Part shown: one piece after another, positions 53,473 to 62,016 of the stretch
How the letters are laid out: every line of letters begins with the position of its first letter
Numbering within the stretch: position 1 is the stretch's first letter
Notes under the pieces: model-generated
What the model was told of the DNA's origin: nothing
Databases searched by the model: none
What the model saw: the letters and a program-made list of their open reading frames with translations, nothing else
Program-made: the position numbers and the translations under genes
Origin: Zooshikella sp050749885
GTDB taxonomy: Bacteria; Pseudomonadota; Gammaproteobacteria; Pseudomonadales; Zooshikellaceae
Assembly: GCF_050749885.1 (NCBI RefSeq)
Contig: NZ_JBOIUB010000006.1
Location: forward strand, 186,001 to 250,000
DNA: 64,000 nucleotides
Direction of reading: 5' to 3'

Positions 53473-54702
53473 GTGTTAGAACCGACGAACAACATATTTA
53501 TTCAACTTTTTCGCCGACTCCGCCATTGGCAGTTGTCCATCAGAAAAAAATTTGCCATTTTATTCACGCTGATTTTAGGGGTTTTTGGTTGCTTATTTGC
53601 CTTCATTGCCCATGAAGAAATCTCGGCAGGAAATAAGCATTTAGCATATGCGTTTGGTAAAACCATCACCCACCAACTGGCCGAGAGTGCTGCAAGTCTA
53701 ATCACCAGTGGTGATCAACTCAGTCTAAATGTGCTTTTAAACCAGCTTGTCTCAAACCCTTATATTTATAGTGCTGAGGTATTTAGTGTAGATAATCGCT
53801 TATTAGCCACGGTTAAAACTAAGTCAAAACTCAAAAGTCAGCCCTATCCCACTATTTTTTCAACGCCTGTTCACTACCAAAATGTCTTGGTGGGCCACAT
53901 TCGAGTCCGACTCGATCAGGCTATGACGACCAAACCCGCGCGTGAGGCCATGTTTATGGTCATTCTCAGTGGTGTACTGCTATTAATCTGTGGGCTGATT
54001 CTTTTAATGCGACAAACTCACCAGCTTACTTTTCGTCTCACGCTACTGGCAAACGCATTGAACCGCAAAGATGAGCGTATTTTGCATACGTTAAGCCAAT
54101 CAACACACCCAGATGAAATAGGCAGTGTTCAACGTGCATTAAATGCAATACTGCCCCCTCCTGAAGGTGAAAGTACTCAAGAACATGTTCAACAAACTGC
54201 AATTGTTGGCATTCACCTTCATAATCTCACAACGCTACAGCAATATATGATTACGGGAGACTTTCAGGATTTACTCAGTCATTTTACTGAAATATTGCAG
54301 GTTACGACTGACGAGTATGATGGCCAATTAAGTTTCACTGCAGATGGGCATGCTGTCGTACACTTTTCTGACACGCAAAGCTTTTCTGAACTTGTCGATC
54401 ACAGCCTATCCTTCATCAATACACTGGAAACTAGAAAAAAAGATGCTGAGCTGGATACCCTCAAAATAGGCTGCGGTGTTGCACTTGAACTTGCAGATCA
54501 GCAGTCTCAGGAGAATGCACATCCATTACTGGCTCATAATCCCTTAGCTGTTGCTCTACAACTGGCGTCTATTGCAAAAACCAGCCCTTTAATACATAAA
54601 GACGACCTTTCATTTTGCAAACAGGTTACTTTCGAAGCAAGTCCTATTGGCCCAGAAGCTAAAATATTTAGCCTGTACCAGCCATCCCCGGAACCGGTAT
54701 AA
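53473..54702 (+). CDS. AhpA/YtjB-type membrane protein with cyclase-like cytoplasmic domain
   Basis: This 409-residue inner-membrane protein has a transmembrane helix near 25-47 (FAILFTLILGVFGCLFAFIA), a periplasmic domain of about 110 residues, and a second helix near 159-179 (MFMVILSGVLLLICGLILLM). The first half matches the SerB-adjacent Smp/YtjB layout. Unlike E. coli Smp (about 214 residues), it carries about 200 further cytoplasmic residues. From residue 242 (AIVGIHLHNLTTLQQY, DGQLSFTADGHAVVHF, LKIGCGVALELA, AVALQLASIAK) these follow the order of class III nucleotidyl-cyclase segments without the metal-binding aspartates. The start is a GTG with no clear ribosome-binding site. Confidence 0.75.
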   Translation: MLEPTNNIFIQLFRRLRHWQLSIRKKFAILFTLILGVFGCLFAFIAHEEISAGNKHLAYAFGKTITHQLAESAASLITSGDQLSLNVLLNQLVSNPYIYSAEVFSVDNRLLATVKTKSKLKSQPYPTIFSTPVHYQNVLVGHIRVRLDQAMTTKPAREAMFMVILSGVLLLICGLILLMRQTHQLTFRLTLLANALNRKDERILHTLSQSTHPDEIGSVQRALNAILPPPEGESTQEHVQQTAIVGIHLHNLTTLQQYMITGDFQDLLSHFTEILQVTTDEYDGQLSFTADGHAVVHFSDTQSFSELVDHSLSFINTLETRKKDAELDTLKIGCGVALELADQQSQENAHPLLAHNPLAVALQLASIAKTSPLIHKDDLSFCKQVTFEASPIGPEAKIFSLYQPSPEPV

Positions 54703-54723
54703 CTAAATTCCCTAAACCACTAC

Positions 54724-54756
54724 AAAAAAAAAGCAGCCAACATTGGCTGCTTTTTT
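54724..54756. terminator. Bidirectional terminator between the AhpA gene and parC
   Basis: AAAAAAAGCAGCC and GGCTGCTTTTTT form a GC-rich 7-bp core (AGCAGCC/GGCTGCT) extended by A-T pairs, with an A tract on the left and a T tract on the right. It would terminate transcripts arriving from either of the two convergent genes. Confidence 0.9.
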
Positions 54757-54785
54757 CTCTTCACCACAGTATAAAATATACTGCT

Positions 54786-57044
54786 CTAACTTTTTGCTTC
54801 TATTTCAATTGAGTCCACTTTTTGAAAGCCCCGAGGCAACTTACTTCCTCGACGGCCTCGCTCACCATGGTAGTGCTCAATATCCGCTGGCTTGAGTGTT
54901 AACTTCCGTCTTCCTGATCTCAGTGTCAGGTTATCTCCAGGTGAAAACAACGTCATGGCCACCACAAACTCCTCTCGTTCTGCAACTCGAGGGGCAGGAA
55001 TATTAATGATTTTATTACCTTTACCACGCGCCATCACGGGTAGCTCAGACAAGGGGAATACCAGCATTCGACCTTCGTTGCTAACAACTACTAGCCAGTC
55101 CTGCTCAATATCCTTTACTTCAACAGGGGTGAGCACACCCCCTCCATCAGGCAAAGTTAATACCGCCTTACCTGAACGGTTTTTGGTGACAAGCTCTTTC
55201 GTCGGAACCACAAAACCATAGCCAGCATCAGATGCCATTAAATAGTAGCTTGAGTCTTCTTCGGCTGACAAAATACCAATAAAGTCTGCACCTGAAGGCA
55301 CATTTAGACGTCCAGTAAGTGGCTCTCCTTGGCCTCTGGCAGAAGGCAGGGTATGCGTTGGCAAGGTGTATGCCCTACCAGTAGAGTCTAAAAAGACAGT
55401 GGGTACATTGCTGCGTCCATGCATAGACATCAAGTACTTATCACCGGCCTTATAATTTAACGCTGTAGGATCTACTTCATGTCCTTTAGCCGTTCTGACC
55501 CAACCTTTTGCAGAAAGTACAACCGTTACTGGGTCAGAAGAAAGCATGTCTGTTTCATCCATTGCTTTTGCTTCTGCGCGACTCACAATAGGTGAACGAC
55601 GATCATCACCGTACGCTTTAGCATCAGCCATTAACTCTTTTTTAATCAAGGTACGCATGCGAGCAGCTGAACCTAAGGTTTTTTCCAGTTTATCTCGCTC
55701 TTTAGCTAAGTCATCTTGCTCGCCACGAATTTTCATCTCTTCCAGCTTAGCTAAATGTCTTAATTTCAAGTCTAAAATAGCTTCAGCCTGCTCAGAGGAT
55801 AAATCAAAACGCTCCATTAATACGGGCTTAGGCTGGTCTTCTGTACGAATAATTTCGATGACTTCATCAATATTCAAGAAAGCAATTAATAACCCTTCCA
55901 GAATATGTAGACGTTTAACGACTTTATCCAAACGATACTGCAAACGACGACGAACAGTCTCTGTACGATATGTCAGCCATTCAGATAATATTTCATTAAT
56001 TGGCTTAACATGTGGACGGCCATCTAACCCAACCATATTTAAATTAATACGGTATGATCTTTCTAAATCAGTCGTTGCAAATAAATGCGCCATTAAACGC
56101 TCAACATCCACCCGATTGGATTTAGGTACAATCAACAGTCGCGTTGGGTTTTCATGATCAGACTCATCCCGTAAGTCCGATACCATGGGTAATTTTTTAC
56201 TTTGAATTTGTGCAGCAATCTGTTCGAGAATCTTTGCTCCCGATACCTGATGAGGTAACGCGGTTATGACTATGTCACCATTTTCCTTATGGTAAACCGC
56301 TCTCATTTTTAATGAACCACGACCTGTCTTATAGACTTTAATGATTTCATTCTGTGGCGTGATAATTTCCGCATCAGTAGGAAAGTCCGGCGCTGGAATA
56401 AACTTACACACATCTTCCACTGTCGCATTTGAGTGATCCAACAGATGGATACAAGCATCAACAACTTCACGCAAGTTATGGGGAGGAATATCCGTCGCCA
56501 TCCCTACCGCTATACCCGTACTGCCGTTTAATAACACATTGGGTACACGGGCTGGTAAGCAGGAAGGTTCTGACATTGTGCCATCAAAGTTAGGCACCCA
56601 ATCAGCAGTTCCTTGTCCCAACTCACCCAACAATACTTCAGCATAATTTGCTAACTTGGCCTCGGTATAACGCATTGCCGCAAATGACTTTGGATCATCA
56701 GGTGATCCCCAGTTACCTTGGCCGGAGACTAATGGATAGCGATAAGAAAAAGGCTGAGCCATTAACACCATGGCTTCATAGCAGGCAGAGTCTCCATGAG
56801 GGTGATATTTACCAAGTACATCACCGACTGTACGTGCAGACTTTTTAAATTTTGCCGTTGCTTTTAGGCCAAGCTCACTCATCGCATACACAATACGGCG
56901 CTGAACAGGTTTTAACCCATCACTAATATGCGGCAGCGCTCGATCTAAAATGACGTACATGGAGTAGTTCAGGTAGGCATTCTCGGTATAAGAATGCAAC
57001 GACTGACGTTCTACACCATCATCGCCAATCACAATATTTTCCAT
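54786..57044 (-). CDS. parC: DNA topoisomerase IV subunit A ParC
   Basis: ParC is the breakage-reunion subunit of topoisomerase IV, which decatenates daughter chromosomes. The open frame begins at a TTG, and the ATG at 57044 (MENIVIGDDGVERQSL) gives 752 residues. Visible are DRALPHISDGLKPVQRRI, the quinolone region KYHPHGDSACYEAM with Ser86 and Glu90, the catalytic tyrosine in AAMRYTEAKLA (Tyr126), and a C-terminal beta-pinwheel. The serine and glutamate are the quinolone-sensitive residues. It lies 76 bases downstream of parE. Confidence 0.97.
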   Translation of the reverse strand: MENIVIGDDGVERQSLHSYTENAYLNYSMYVILDRALPHISDGLKPVQRRIVYAMSELGLKATAKFKKSARTVGDVLGKYHPHGDSACYEAMVLMAQPFSYRYPLVSGQGNWGSPDDPKSFAAMRYTEAKLANYAEVLLGELGQGTADWVPNFDGTMSEPSCLPARVPNVLLNGSTGIAVGMATDIPPHNLREVVDACIHLLDHSNATVEDVCKFIPAPDFPTDAEIITPQNEIIKVYKTGRGSLKMRAVYHKENGDIVITALPHQVSGAKILEQIAAQIQSKKLPMVSDLRDESDHENPTRLLIVPKSNRVDVERLMAHLFATTDLERSYRINLNMVGLDGRPHVKPINEILSEWLTYRTETVRRRLQYRLDKVVKRLHILEGLLIAFLNIDEVIEIIRTEDQPKPVLMERFDLSSEQAEAILDLKLRHLAKLEEMKIRGEQDDLAKERDKLEKTLGSAARMRTLIKKELMADAKAYGDDRRSPIVSRAEAKAMDETDMLSSDPVTVVLSAKGWVRTAKGHEVDPTALNYKAGDKYLMSMHGRSNVPTVFLDSTGRAYTLPTHTLPSARGQGEPLTGRLNVPSGADFIGILSAEEDSSYYLMASDAGYGFVVPTKELVTKNRSGKAVLTLPDGGGVLTPVEVKDIEQDWLVVVSNEGRMLVFPLSELPVMARGKGNKIINIPAPRVAEREEFVVAMTLFSPGDNLTLRSGRRKLTLKPADIEHYHGERGRRGSKLPRGFQKVDSIEIEAKS

Positions 57045-57120
57045 AGCAACCAACTCACTTAAACTTTGCTAGTGCTTATATACCCTGACTGGTACAGGGT
57101 ATATCAACTAAAGAAGCAGA

Positions 57121-59007
57121 CTAATTTACTTCAGCTTGATTACCTACTAATTCCAACCAAGCTTTACGATCAGCAGCTCGTTTTTTGGCAAGTAACATAT
57201 CTAATGTTTCGAAGGCTGCTTCCGCATCATCTAATGTTAATTGAACTAACCGTCGAGTATCGACGGACATTGTCGTTTCTCTTAGCTGTAAAGGGTTCAT
57301 CTCACCAAGCCCCTTAAAGCGCTGCACATTGATTTTGCCTTTTTTCTTCTCTGCCTCAATGCGATCAAGAATGCCCTGTTTTTCAGCATCATCCAGTGCA
57401 TAGTAAACATCTTTACCCACATCAATTCGGTAAAGAGGTGGCATAGCAACGTACACATGCCCAGCTTCGACCAGTGCTCTAAAGTGGCGAACAAAGAGTG
57501 CGCAAAGCAATGTAGCGATATGTAAACCATCAGAGTCCGCATCCGCTAGAATGCAGACTTTGCCATAGCGCAACCCAGAAATATCTTCTGTACCAGGATC
57601 AACACCCAAGGCCACAGCAATATCGTGAATTTCCTGAGAAGAAAGCACATCGCCCGAATCCACTTCCCAGCTGTTTAGAATCTTGCCTCGAAGCGGCATG
57701 ATGGCTTGAAACTCTCGATCCCGCGCTTGCTTAGCAGACCCTCCTGCAGAATCCCCTTCAACTAAAAATAACTCGCTATAAGCAGGATCCTGGCTTGAGC
57801 AATCCGCCAGCTTGCCAGGCAACGCAGGACCAGCCGTGACTTTCTTCCGGGCAACTTTTTTAGATGCCTTCAACCGCTGCTGAGCATTACTGATACAAAG
57901 TTCTGCAAGCTGTTCTGCTTGTGCTGTATGTTGGTTCAACCACAAGCTAAACGCATCTTTAACAACACCAGAAACAAAAGTTGCACACTCTCGAGATGAC
58001 AAGCGCTCTTTCGTTTGTCCCGAAAACTGGGGATCTGCCAGCTTTACGGATAGTACATAACAGCAGCGATCCCAGATGTCATCGGGTGCTAATTTTACCC
58101 CTCGGGGCAATAAGTTCCGAAACTCACAAAACTCGCGCATGGCTTCCAAAAGCCCAGTCCGCAAGCCATTAACGTGGGTTCCACCTTGTGCAGTGGGAAT
58201 CAGGTTAACATAGCTCTCCGCTATTTGTTCTCCCCCCTCTGGCAACCACTGAACAGCCCAATCAGCCGCTTCAGTCTTGCCAGCCATTGAGCCTACAAAT
58301 GGATCAGGAGGTAATGTCTCTGCATCTTTAGTGGTCGCAATAAGATAGTCTTTTAACCCATCTTCGTAGTACCAGCTCACCGTTTCATTAGTAGTGAGAT
58401 CTTCAAACTCCACATGAAGACCTGGGCACAACACAGCCTTAGCACGCAACACATGATGTAATCGTGCTACTGAAAATTTTGATGAGTCAAAATACTTAGC
58501 ATCAGGTAAAAAACGCACCGTTGTCCCTGTATCCCGCTTTTTACATGTGCCAACTGTTTGCAAGTCTTGAGCTTTATCACCCTTCAAAAAGCCCATACGA
58601 TAGATTTGACCACCACGCTTAATGGTGACTTCCAAATGGCTAGAAAGTGCGTTTACAACTGACACCCCGACACCATGCAATCCACCCGAAAACTGATAGT
58701 TTTTATTTGAAAACTTACCACCCGCATGAAGACGCGTGAGAATTAACTCAACACCTGAAATACCTTCTTCTGGGTGAATATCGACAGGCATCCCACGCCC
58801 ATTATCAGAAACCTCCAAGGAGTGATCTGGGTGTAAGGTAACTTTTACATGGGTTGCATGCCCTGCTAAAGCCTCATCCACACTGTTATCAATCACCTCT
58901 TGGGCGAGATGGTTCGGACGAGTTGTATCCGTGTACATACCAGGCCGCTTGCGAACTGGATCAAGACCACTTAATACTTCAATGGATTCAGCGTTATATG
59001 TACTCAT
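57121..59007 (-). CDS. parE: DNA topoisomerase IV subunit B ParE
   Basis: ParE provides the ATPase and TOPRIM functions of topoisomerase IV. The 628-residue product begins YNAESIEVLSGLDPVRKRPGM. It has GHKL motifs (EVIDNSVDEALAGHA, VSDNGRGMPVDIHPEE, GGLHGVGVSVVNALS), the TOPRIM motif LVEGDSAGGSAKQARDR, and ILADADSDGLHIATLL. It follows the esterase gene after 12 bases, the usual yqiA-parE coupling. Confidence 0.97.
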   Translation of the reverse strand: MSTYNAESIEVLSGLDPVRKRPGMYTDTTRPNHLAQEVIDNSVDEALAGHATHVKVTLHPDHSLEVSDNGRGMPVDIHPEEGISGVELILTRLHAGGKFSNKNYQFSGGLHGVGVSVVNALSSHLEVTIKRGGQIYRMGFLKGDKAQDLQTVGTCKKRDTGTTVRFLPDAKYFDSSKFSVARLHHVLRAKAVLCPGLHVEFEDLTTNETVSWYYEDGLKDYLIATTKDAETLPPDPFVGSMAGKTEAADWAVQWLPEGGEQIAESYVNLIPTAQGGTHVNGLRTGLLEAMREFCEFRNLLPRGVKLAPDDIWDRCCYVLSVKLADPQFSGQTKERLSSRECATFVSGVVKDAFSLWLNQHTAQAEQLAELCISNAQQRLKASKKVARKKVTAGPALPGKLADCSSQDPAYSELFLVEGDSAGGSAKQARDREFQAIMPLRGKILNSWEVDSGDVLSSQEIHDIAVALGVDPGTEDISGLRYGKVCILADADSDGLHIATLLCALFVRHFRALVEAGHVYVAMPPLYRIDVGKDVYYALDDAEKQGILDRIEAEKKKGKINVQRFKGLGEMNPLQLRETTMSVDTRRLVQLTLDDAEAAFETLDMLLAKKRAADRKAWLELVGNQAEVN

Positions 59008-59019
59008 AATTAATCTGTA

Positions 59020-59655
59020 CTAGCCCCTGTTATGATCGACAGGTGGTAACACCCCGAAAAAGTTGTAGATTTTCTCAAGATGTTGCTCAAAATAGTCAAA
59101 GTGGTGGCTACCACCTGGCTCAATAACCTGTGGTGAGCTTTTAAAAAAATCGACTGCTTGACGATAATCTAATACGTCATCTGCTGTTTGTACCATCAGC
59201 AAACAGTCCTCTGGACGACTCAAGTGACTAACCTTAAGTGCTTTTAGTTCAGTAATGTGTTGCTCTGTAAGGGTGAACCTTTCCCCTGTATATGGGTTAA
59301 CATTGTTTCCCAAATAATTACATAGCAATTCATAAGGCTTTATTGCAGGGTTAATCGCAACTAATTTTACGCAACCCAACCCAGTTTTTTTAGCAAGTAA
59401 GCGCTCTCGTAGCCAAACACCATAATAACCACCTAATGAACTGCCGATCAAATATACATCAGAAGCTACACTCTTCGTAGCAAGTAGTTCCCACAAAAAT
59501 TCTGCTGCTTGTGTCGGGTAGCACGGTAGTTGAGGCACAATATACTGATATTTAAAGCACTGTTGTGCCAAAGATTCCATCAGGAGCTGTGCTTTTTTTG
59601 AAGAAGGTGCACTCAAAAAGCCATGAATATAAATGATTAAAGGTTTACTGTGCAT
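59020..59655 (-). CDS. yqiA: YqiA-type alpha/beta hydrolase
   Basis: This 211-residue esterase-like protein has the alpha/beta-hydrolase triad positions: the oxyanion motif IYIHGFLSAPSSKKAQ, the nucleophile serine in IGSSLGGYYG, an aspartate in VQTADDVLDYRQ and the histidine in PGGSHHFDYFE. Its place immediately before parE is conserved with E. coli YqiA. The physiological substrate is unknown. Confidence 0.9.
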   Translation of the reverse strand: MHSKPLIIYIHGFLSAPSSKKAQLLMESLAQQCFKYQYIVPQLPCYPTQAAEFLWELLATKSVASDVYLIGSSLGGYYGVWLRERLLAKKTGLGCVKLVAINPAIKPYELLCNYLGNNVNPYTGERFTLTEQHITELKALKVSHLSRPEDCLLMVQTADDVLDYRQAVDFFKSSPQVIEPGGSHHFDYFEQHLEKIYNFFGVLPPVDHNRG

Positions 59656-59716
59656 ATCTTACCTTGAGTCACGCGTGTAGCCCTAGCTATACCAGCAGCA
59701 CGCCAATAAGGACAAG

Positions 59717-59857
59717 TATAATGCTAGCGCTAAGCTGTACTTGCCTGAATAGCATACATACCTGGTCTGACTGAGCTAAATATTAGGTTAAATCATGGGA
59801 GAATGATGATGGACTAACAGCGCTAGGTTGTATACAAACACAACAGTTAGCGTTTTT
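59717..59857 (+). ncRNA. Candidate small RNA on the plus strand
   Basis: A hairpin (59821-59825 CGCTA with 59848-59852 TAGCG, and GTTGT with ACAAC inside) is followed by TTTTT (59853-59857). This forms a plus-strand intrinsic terminator where no plus-strand gene exists. A perfect TATAAT (59717-59722) lies about 100 bases upstream but has no convincing -35 box. Together they could define an RNA of about 125 bases. No known family is recognised. It is a low-confidence proposal based on an orphan terminator. Confidence 0.3.
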
Positions 59858-59876
59858 ACACGATATTAAATTCAAT

Positions 59877-59904
59877 TGTTTATTTTGAGGAAAGAAACTG
59901 TCAA
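59877..59904 (-). promoter_or_regulatory. Candidate minus-strand promoter upstream of yqiA-parE-parC
   Basis: On the minus strand a perfect TTGACA (59904-59899) is followed after 16 bases by TAAACA (59882-59877, three of six matches), or after 18 bases by AACAAT (four of six). It would transcribe towards yqiA, parE and parC, with a leader of about 220 bases. The weak -10 keeps confidence low. Confidence 0.35.
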
Positions 59905-59937
59905 CTTGATGCTTGGTTAACCTAGTTGAAAAGTAAA

Positions 59938-60780
59938 CTAGTAACCTTTCACACTGTAATCAATTTCAAAGTCTATGTGAGTAACTCTCTCAACAAGTGT
60001 GTCTATTTCTCCATCATCTCTCAAGTGAAAAACACGATAACCAGGCGCACTGACATCCGCCTGAAAAGTCTCACTACCAGGTGAAAACTGCACACAAGTC
60101 GATGGCGAGGCTAGGACTCTAATACCATTATGAACTTGATCATACTCTTGGTGGATATGCCCACAAGCAATAGCGCGAACACTACTATATTGAGCAAGGG
60201 TTTCAAAAAATACTTCTGAATTACGTAAACCGATTTGATCAATCCAGGCACTGTTGACTGGTATCGGGTGATGATGGAGACAAATGAGTACATTTGGCTT
60301 TTCAGCATTTTTGAGTGAATTATTTAAAAAATTCAGCTCAGCTTGACTCAACTGTCCAAATACTTTGCCTGGAACACTTGAGTTCAGCATAATGATTTGC
60401 CAGTTTCCGATGGTAATTTTTTTATACAAATTTGTTTTACCAGCAAATAACTGAGCCATCACTCGATATTCATCATGGTTTCCTGGCAACCAATAAGAGG
60501 CTACACCCATTCCATTAACCAGCCGAGCAAACTCTTTATAAGATCGCGCAGAACCATCCTGAGAGATGTCGCCTGTCGCTAATATCAAATCAACACTATC
60601 AATATTATGCTGAATTTTTTTAATAACCTCTTTGAGGCTATCTTGGGTATTCATACCCAATAAACGACCATCAGCCGCTTGAAAGAGGTGACTATCCGTA
60701 ATCTGAATAATGGTAACTGTATTATTAGAATTGTCGGCAGACAACGTCTGACTCCTGCAATCGAGTGAAAAGCTGACCAA
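59938..60780 (-). CDS. cpdA: 3',5'-cyclic AMP phosphodiesterase CpdA
   Basis: CpdA hydrolyses cAMP to AMP and so limits CRP signalling. The 280-residue calcineurin-like metallophosphoesterase has the full metal-binding set: IQITDSHLFQ, LATGDISQDGS, WLPGNHDEYR, CLHHHPIPV and ACGHIHQEYD. It is in the yqiA-cpdA-DUF1249-tolC neighbourhood found in both E. coli and Pseudomonas. An 11-bp hairpin (around 60795-60818, ending AGTTTTAA) lies in its 5' leader. Confidence 0.94.
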   Translation of the reverse strand: MVSFSLDCRSQTLSADNSNNTVTIIQITDSHLFQAADGRLLGMNTQDSLKEVIKKIQHNIDSVDLILATGDISQDGSARSYKEFARLVNGMGVASYWLPGNHDEYRVMAQLFAGKTNLYKKITIGNWQIIMLNSSVPGKVFGQLSQAELNFLNNSLKNAEKPNVLICLHHHPIPVNSAWIDQIGLRNSEVFFETLAQYSSVRAIACGHIHQEYDQVHNGIRVLASPSTCVQFSPGSETFQADVSAPGYRVFHLRDDGEIDTLVERVTHIDFEIDYSVKGY

Positions 60781-61037
60781 CGATTTTAATTCACTTAAAA
60801 CTCACGCAAGCGTAAGTTTTAATACAACAGTCAAAAGCAAGCACTCAATAAAATTATTTACAAAAATCAAAATAATTCTTCTTAACCTGTCTGGTACCGC
60901 GAACTTGCTTTGTTCTGCTGACTCCTAATGTATCCACGATTGATCTGTTTACAATCAATTTATCTACTATAGCAATCTTGTTTCCATCCCCAACTTAAGA
61001 TCGCACATAATCAAACACAGTTCACATAAAAACTGCC

Positions 61038-61487
61038 TCACTGTGAAGGTATGCTAACCATATCAAGATCATAACCATGCTCCAAGCAGTTTACCAGGCA
61101 CTCGGATAGCAGGCGATTATGCTGTGCTTTTTCGTCAGGTTGAAGCATTTGAGGATTTGGATAAGGGTATTTAGGTGCGGTATTACGCTGTTTTTGAATA
61201 CTGATTACTTCAGCCATGCTCACATCATGGTAAAGTCGAACCTGAAAAAGCGGGAGCACCAACCACGAGCCAGATCCTTGCTCATAATTCATACTTAAAA
61301 CAGTAGTATATTTACAACGTTCAACCACCGTAAATGTCACCATGAACTGTCGGCTTCCCACTCGTACAGCCATATGAGCCTGTTCCTTTTCTGCCAAGTC
61401 TGGCAACAGCTTAAGTATGCGAGCATAATTTGTTTCACACTGTGCTTGTAGCTCAACAAGATCAACTTTGTATTCAGCTTTACCCAT
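61038..61487 (-). CDS. DUF1249 (YqiB-like) protein
   Basis: This protein of about 149 residues has the DUF1249 pattern: DLVELQAQCETNYARILKLLPD, VVERCKYTTVLSMNYEQG, QVRLYHDVSMAEVISIQ, YPYPNPQMLQPDEKAQHNRLL. The frame opens at 61598, but the ATG at 61487 (MGKAEYKVDL) agrees with the length of YqiB (140). Its function is unknown. It is normally next to nudF and cpdA; cpdA is here, but nudF is not. Confidence 0.88.
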   Translation of the reverse strand: MGKAEYKVDLVELQAQCETNYARILKLLPDLAEKEQAHMAVRVGSRQFMVTFTVVERCKYTTVLSMNYEQGSGSWLVLPLFQVRLYHDVSMAEVISIQKQRNTAPKYPYPNPQMLQPDEKAQHNRLLSECLVNCLEHGYDLDMVSIPSQ

Positions 61488-62016
61488 GTTCTGCTCACTA
61501 CTTTGTAATAACTTAAAACTTGACAAAAAAAACGCTTTATACTTGGTAATTTCCTGATTATTAAGGCTTTTAATCTCAACATTTGCTATGAAAAGCATAA
61601 CATTGAAGCCCAGTTTAGGGAAATAAACACCCGTAATAACAACTCTCCCTGCTTCATCTTATTCTATCACTCAACGCTCTCCAGAAAGCACTTTATAAGA
61701 CCTTTGGTTAATAGGGTCTTTACTGCATAGGCACTAAGCTTACGCCCCTAACCATTTTTTTAAGAACGAAGAGTTACTAATATTTAATATGACTTAATAC
61801 TCAAGCATAAAGCCATCAAGTAACGCCATTATCCATTCCCATTTTCTAAAGTTTGTTACTCTTTGTTATTACACATCAATATTTGATAATCTTCTCTTAT
61901 TGAATATTGTTTGGCGCAATAATTAACAACTTAAGTACAGTTTTTTGTTATAACAGCACACTCGTTCTTGCCAACCGATCTGACGAGAACCCCAAAAGCT
62001 CAGGAATCTTTTTATT
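61488..62016. other. Divergent intergenic region upstream of tolC; no nudF
   Basis: About 530 bases separate the DUF1249 start from tolC. In E. coli and Pseudomonas nudF lies in this interval. Here I find no open frame resembling a Nudix protein on either strand. A 6-bp stem (AAGACC/GGTCTT, around 61697-61722) and A/T-rich tracts are present. TATAAC around 61950 could be a -10 for tolC, but the -35 is not convincing. Confidence 0.5.

Noticed and set aside
55546..56157. A 203-codon plus-strand open frame inside parC
   Set aside because: It is antisense to highly conserved parC sequence and its translation is rich in S, R and K with no domain features. It is a shadow frame.
59717..59735. The string TATAATGCTAGC, identical to the -10 part of a widely used synthetic promoter
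   Set aside because: No matching -35 element or other vector sequence surrounds it. A 12-base coincidence in native sequence is the simplest reading.
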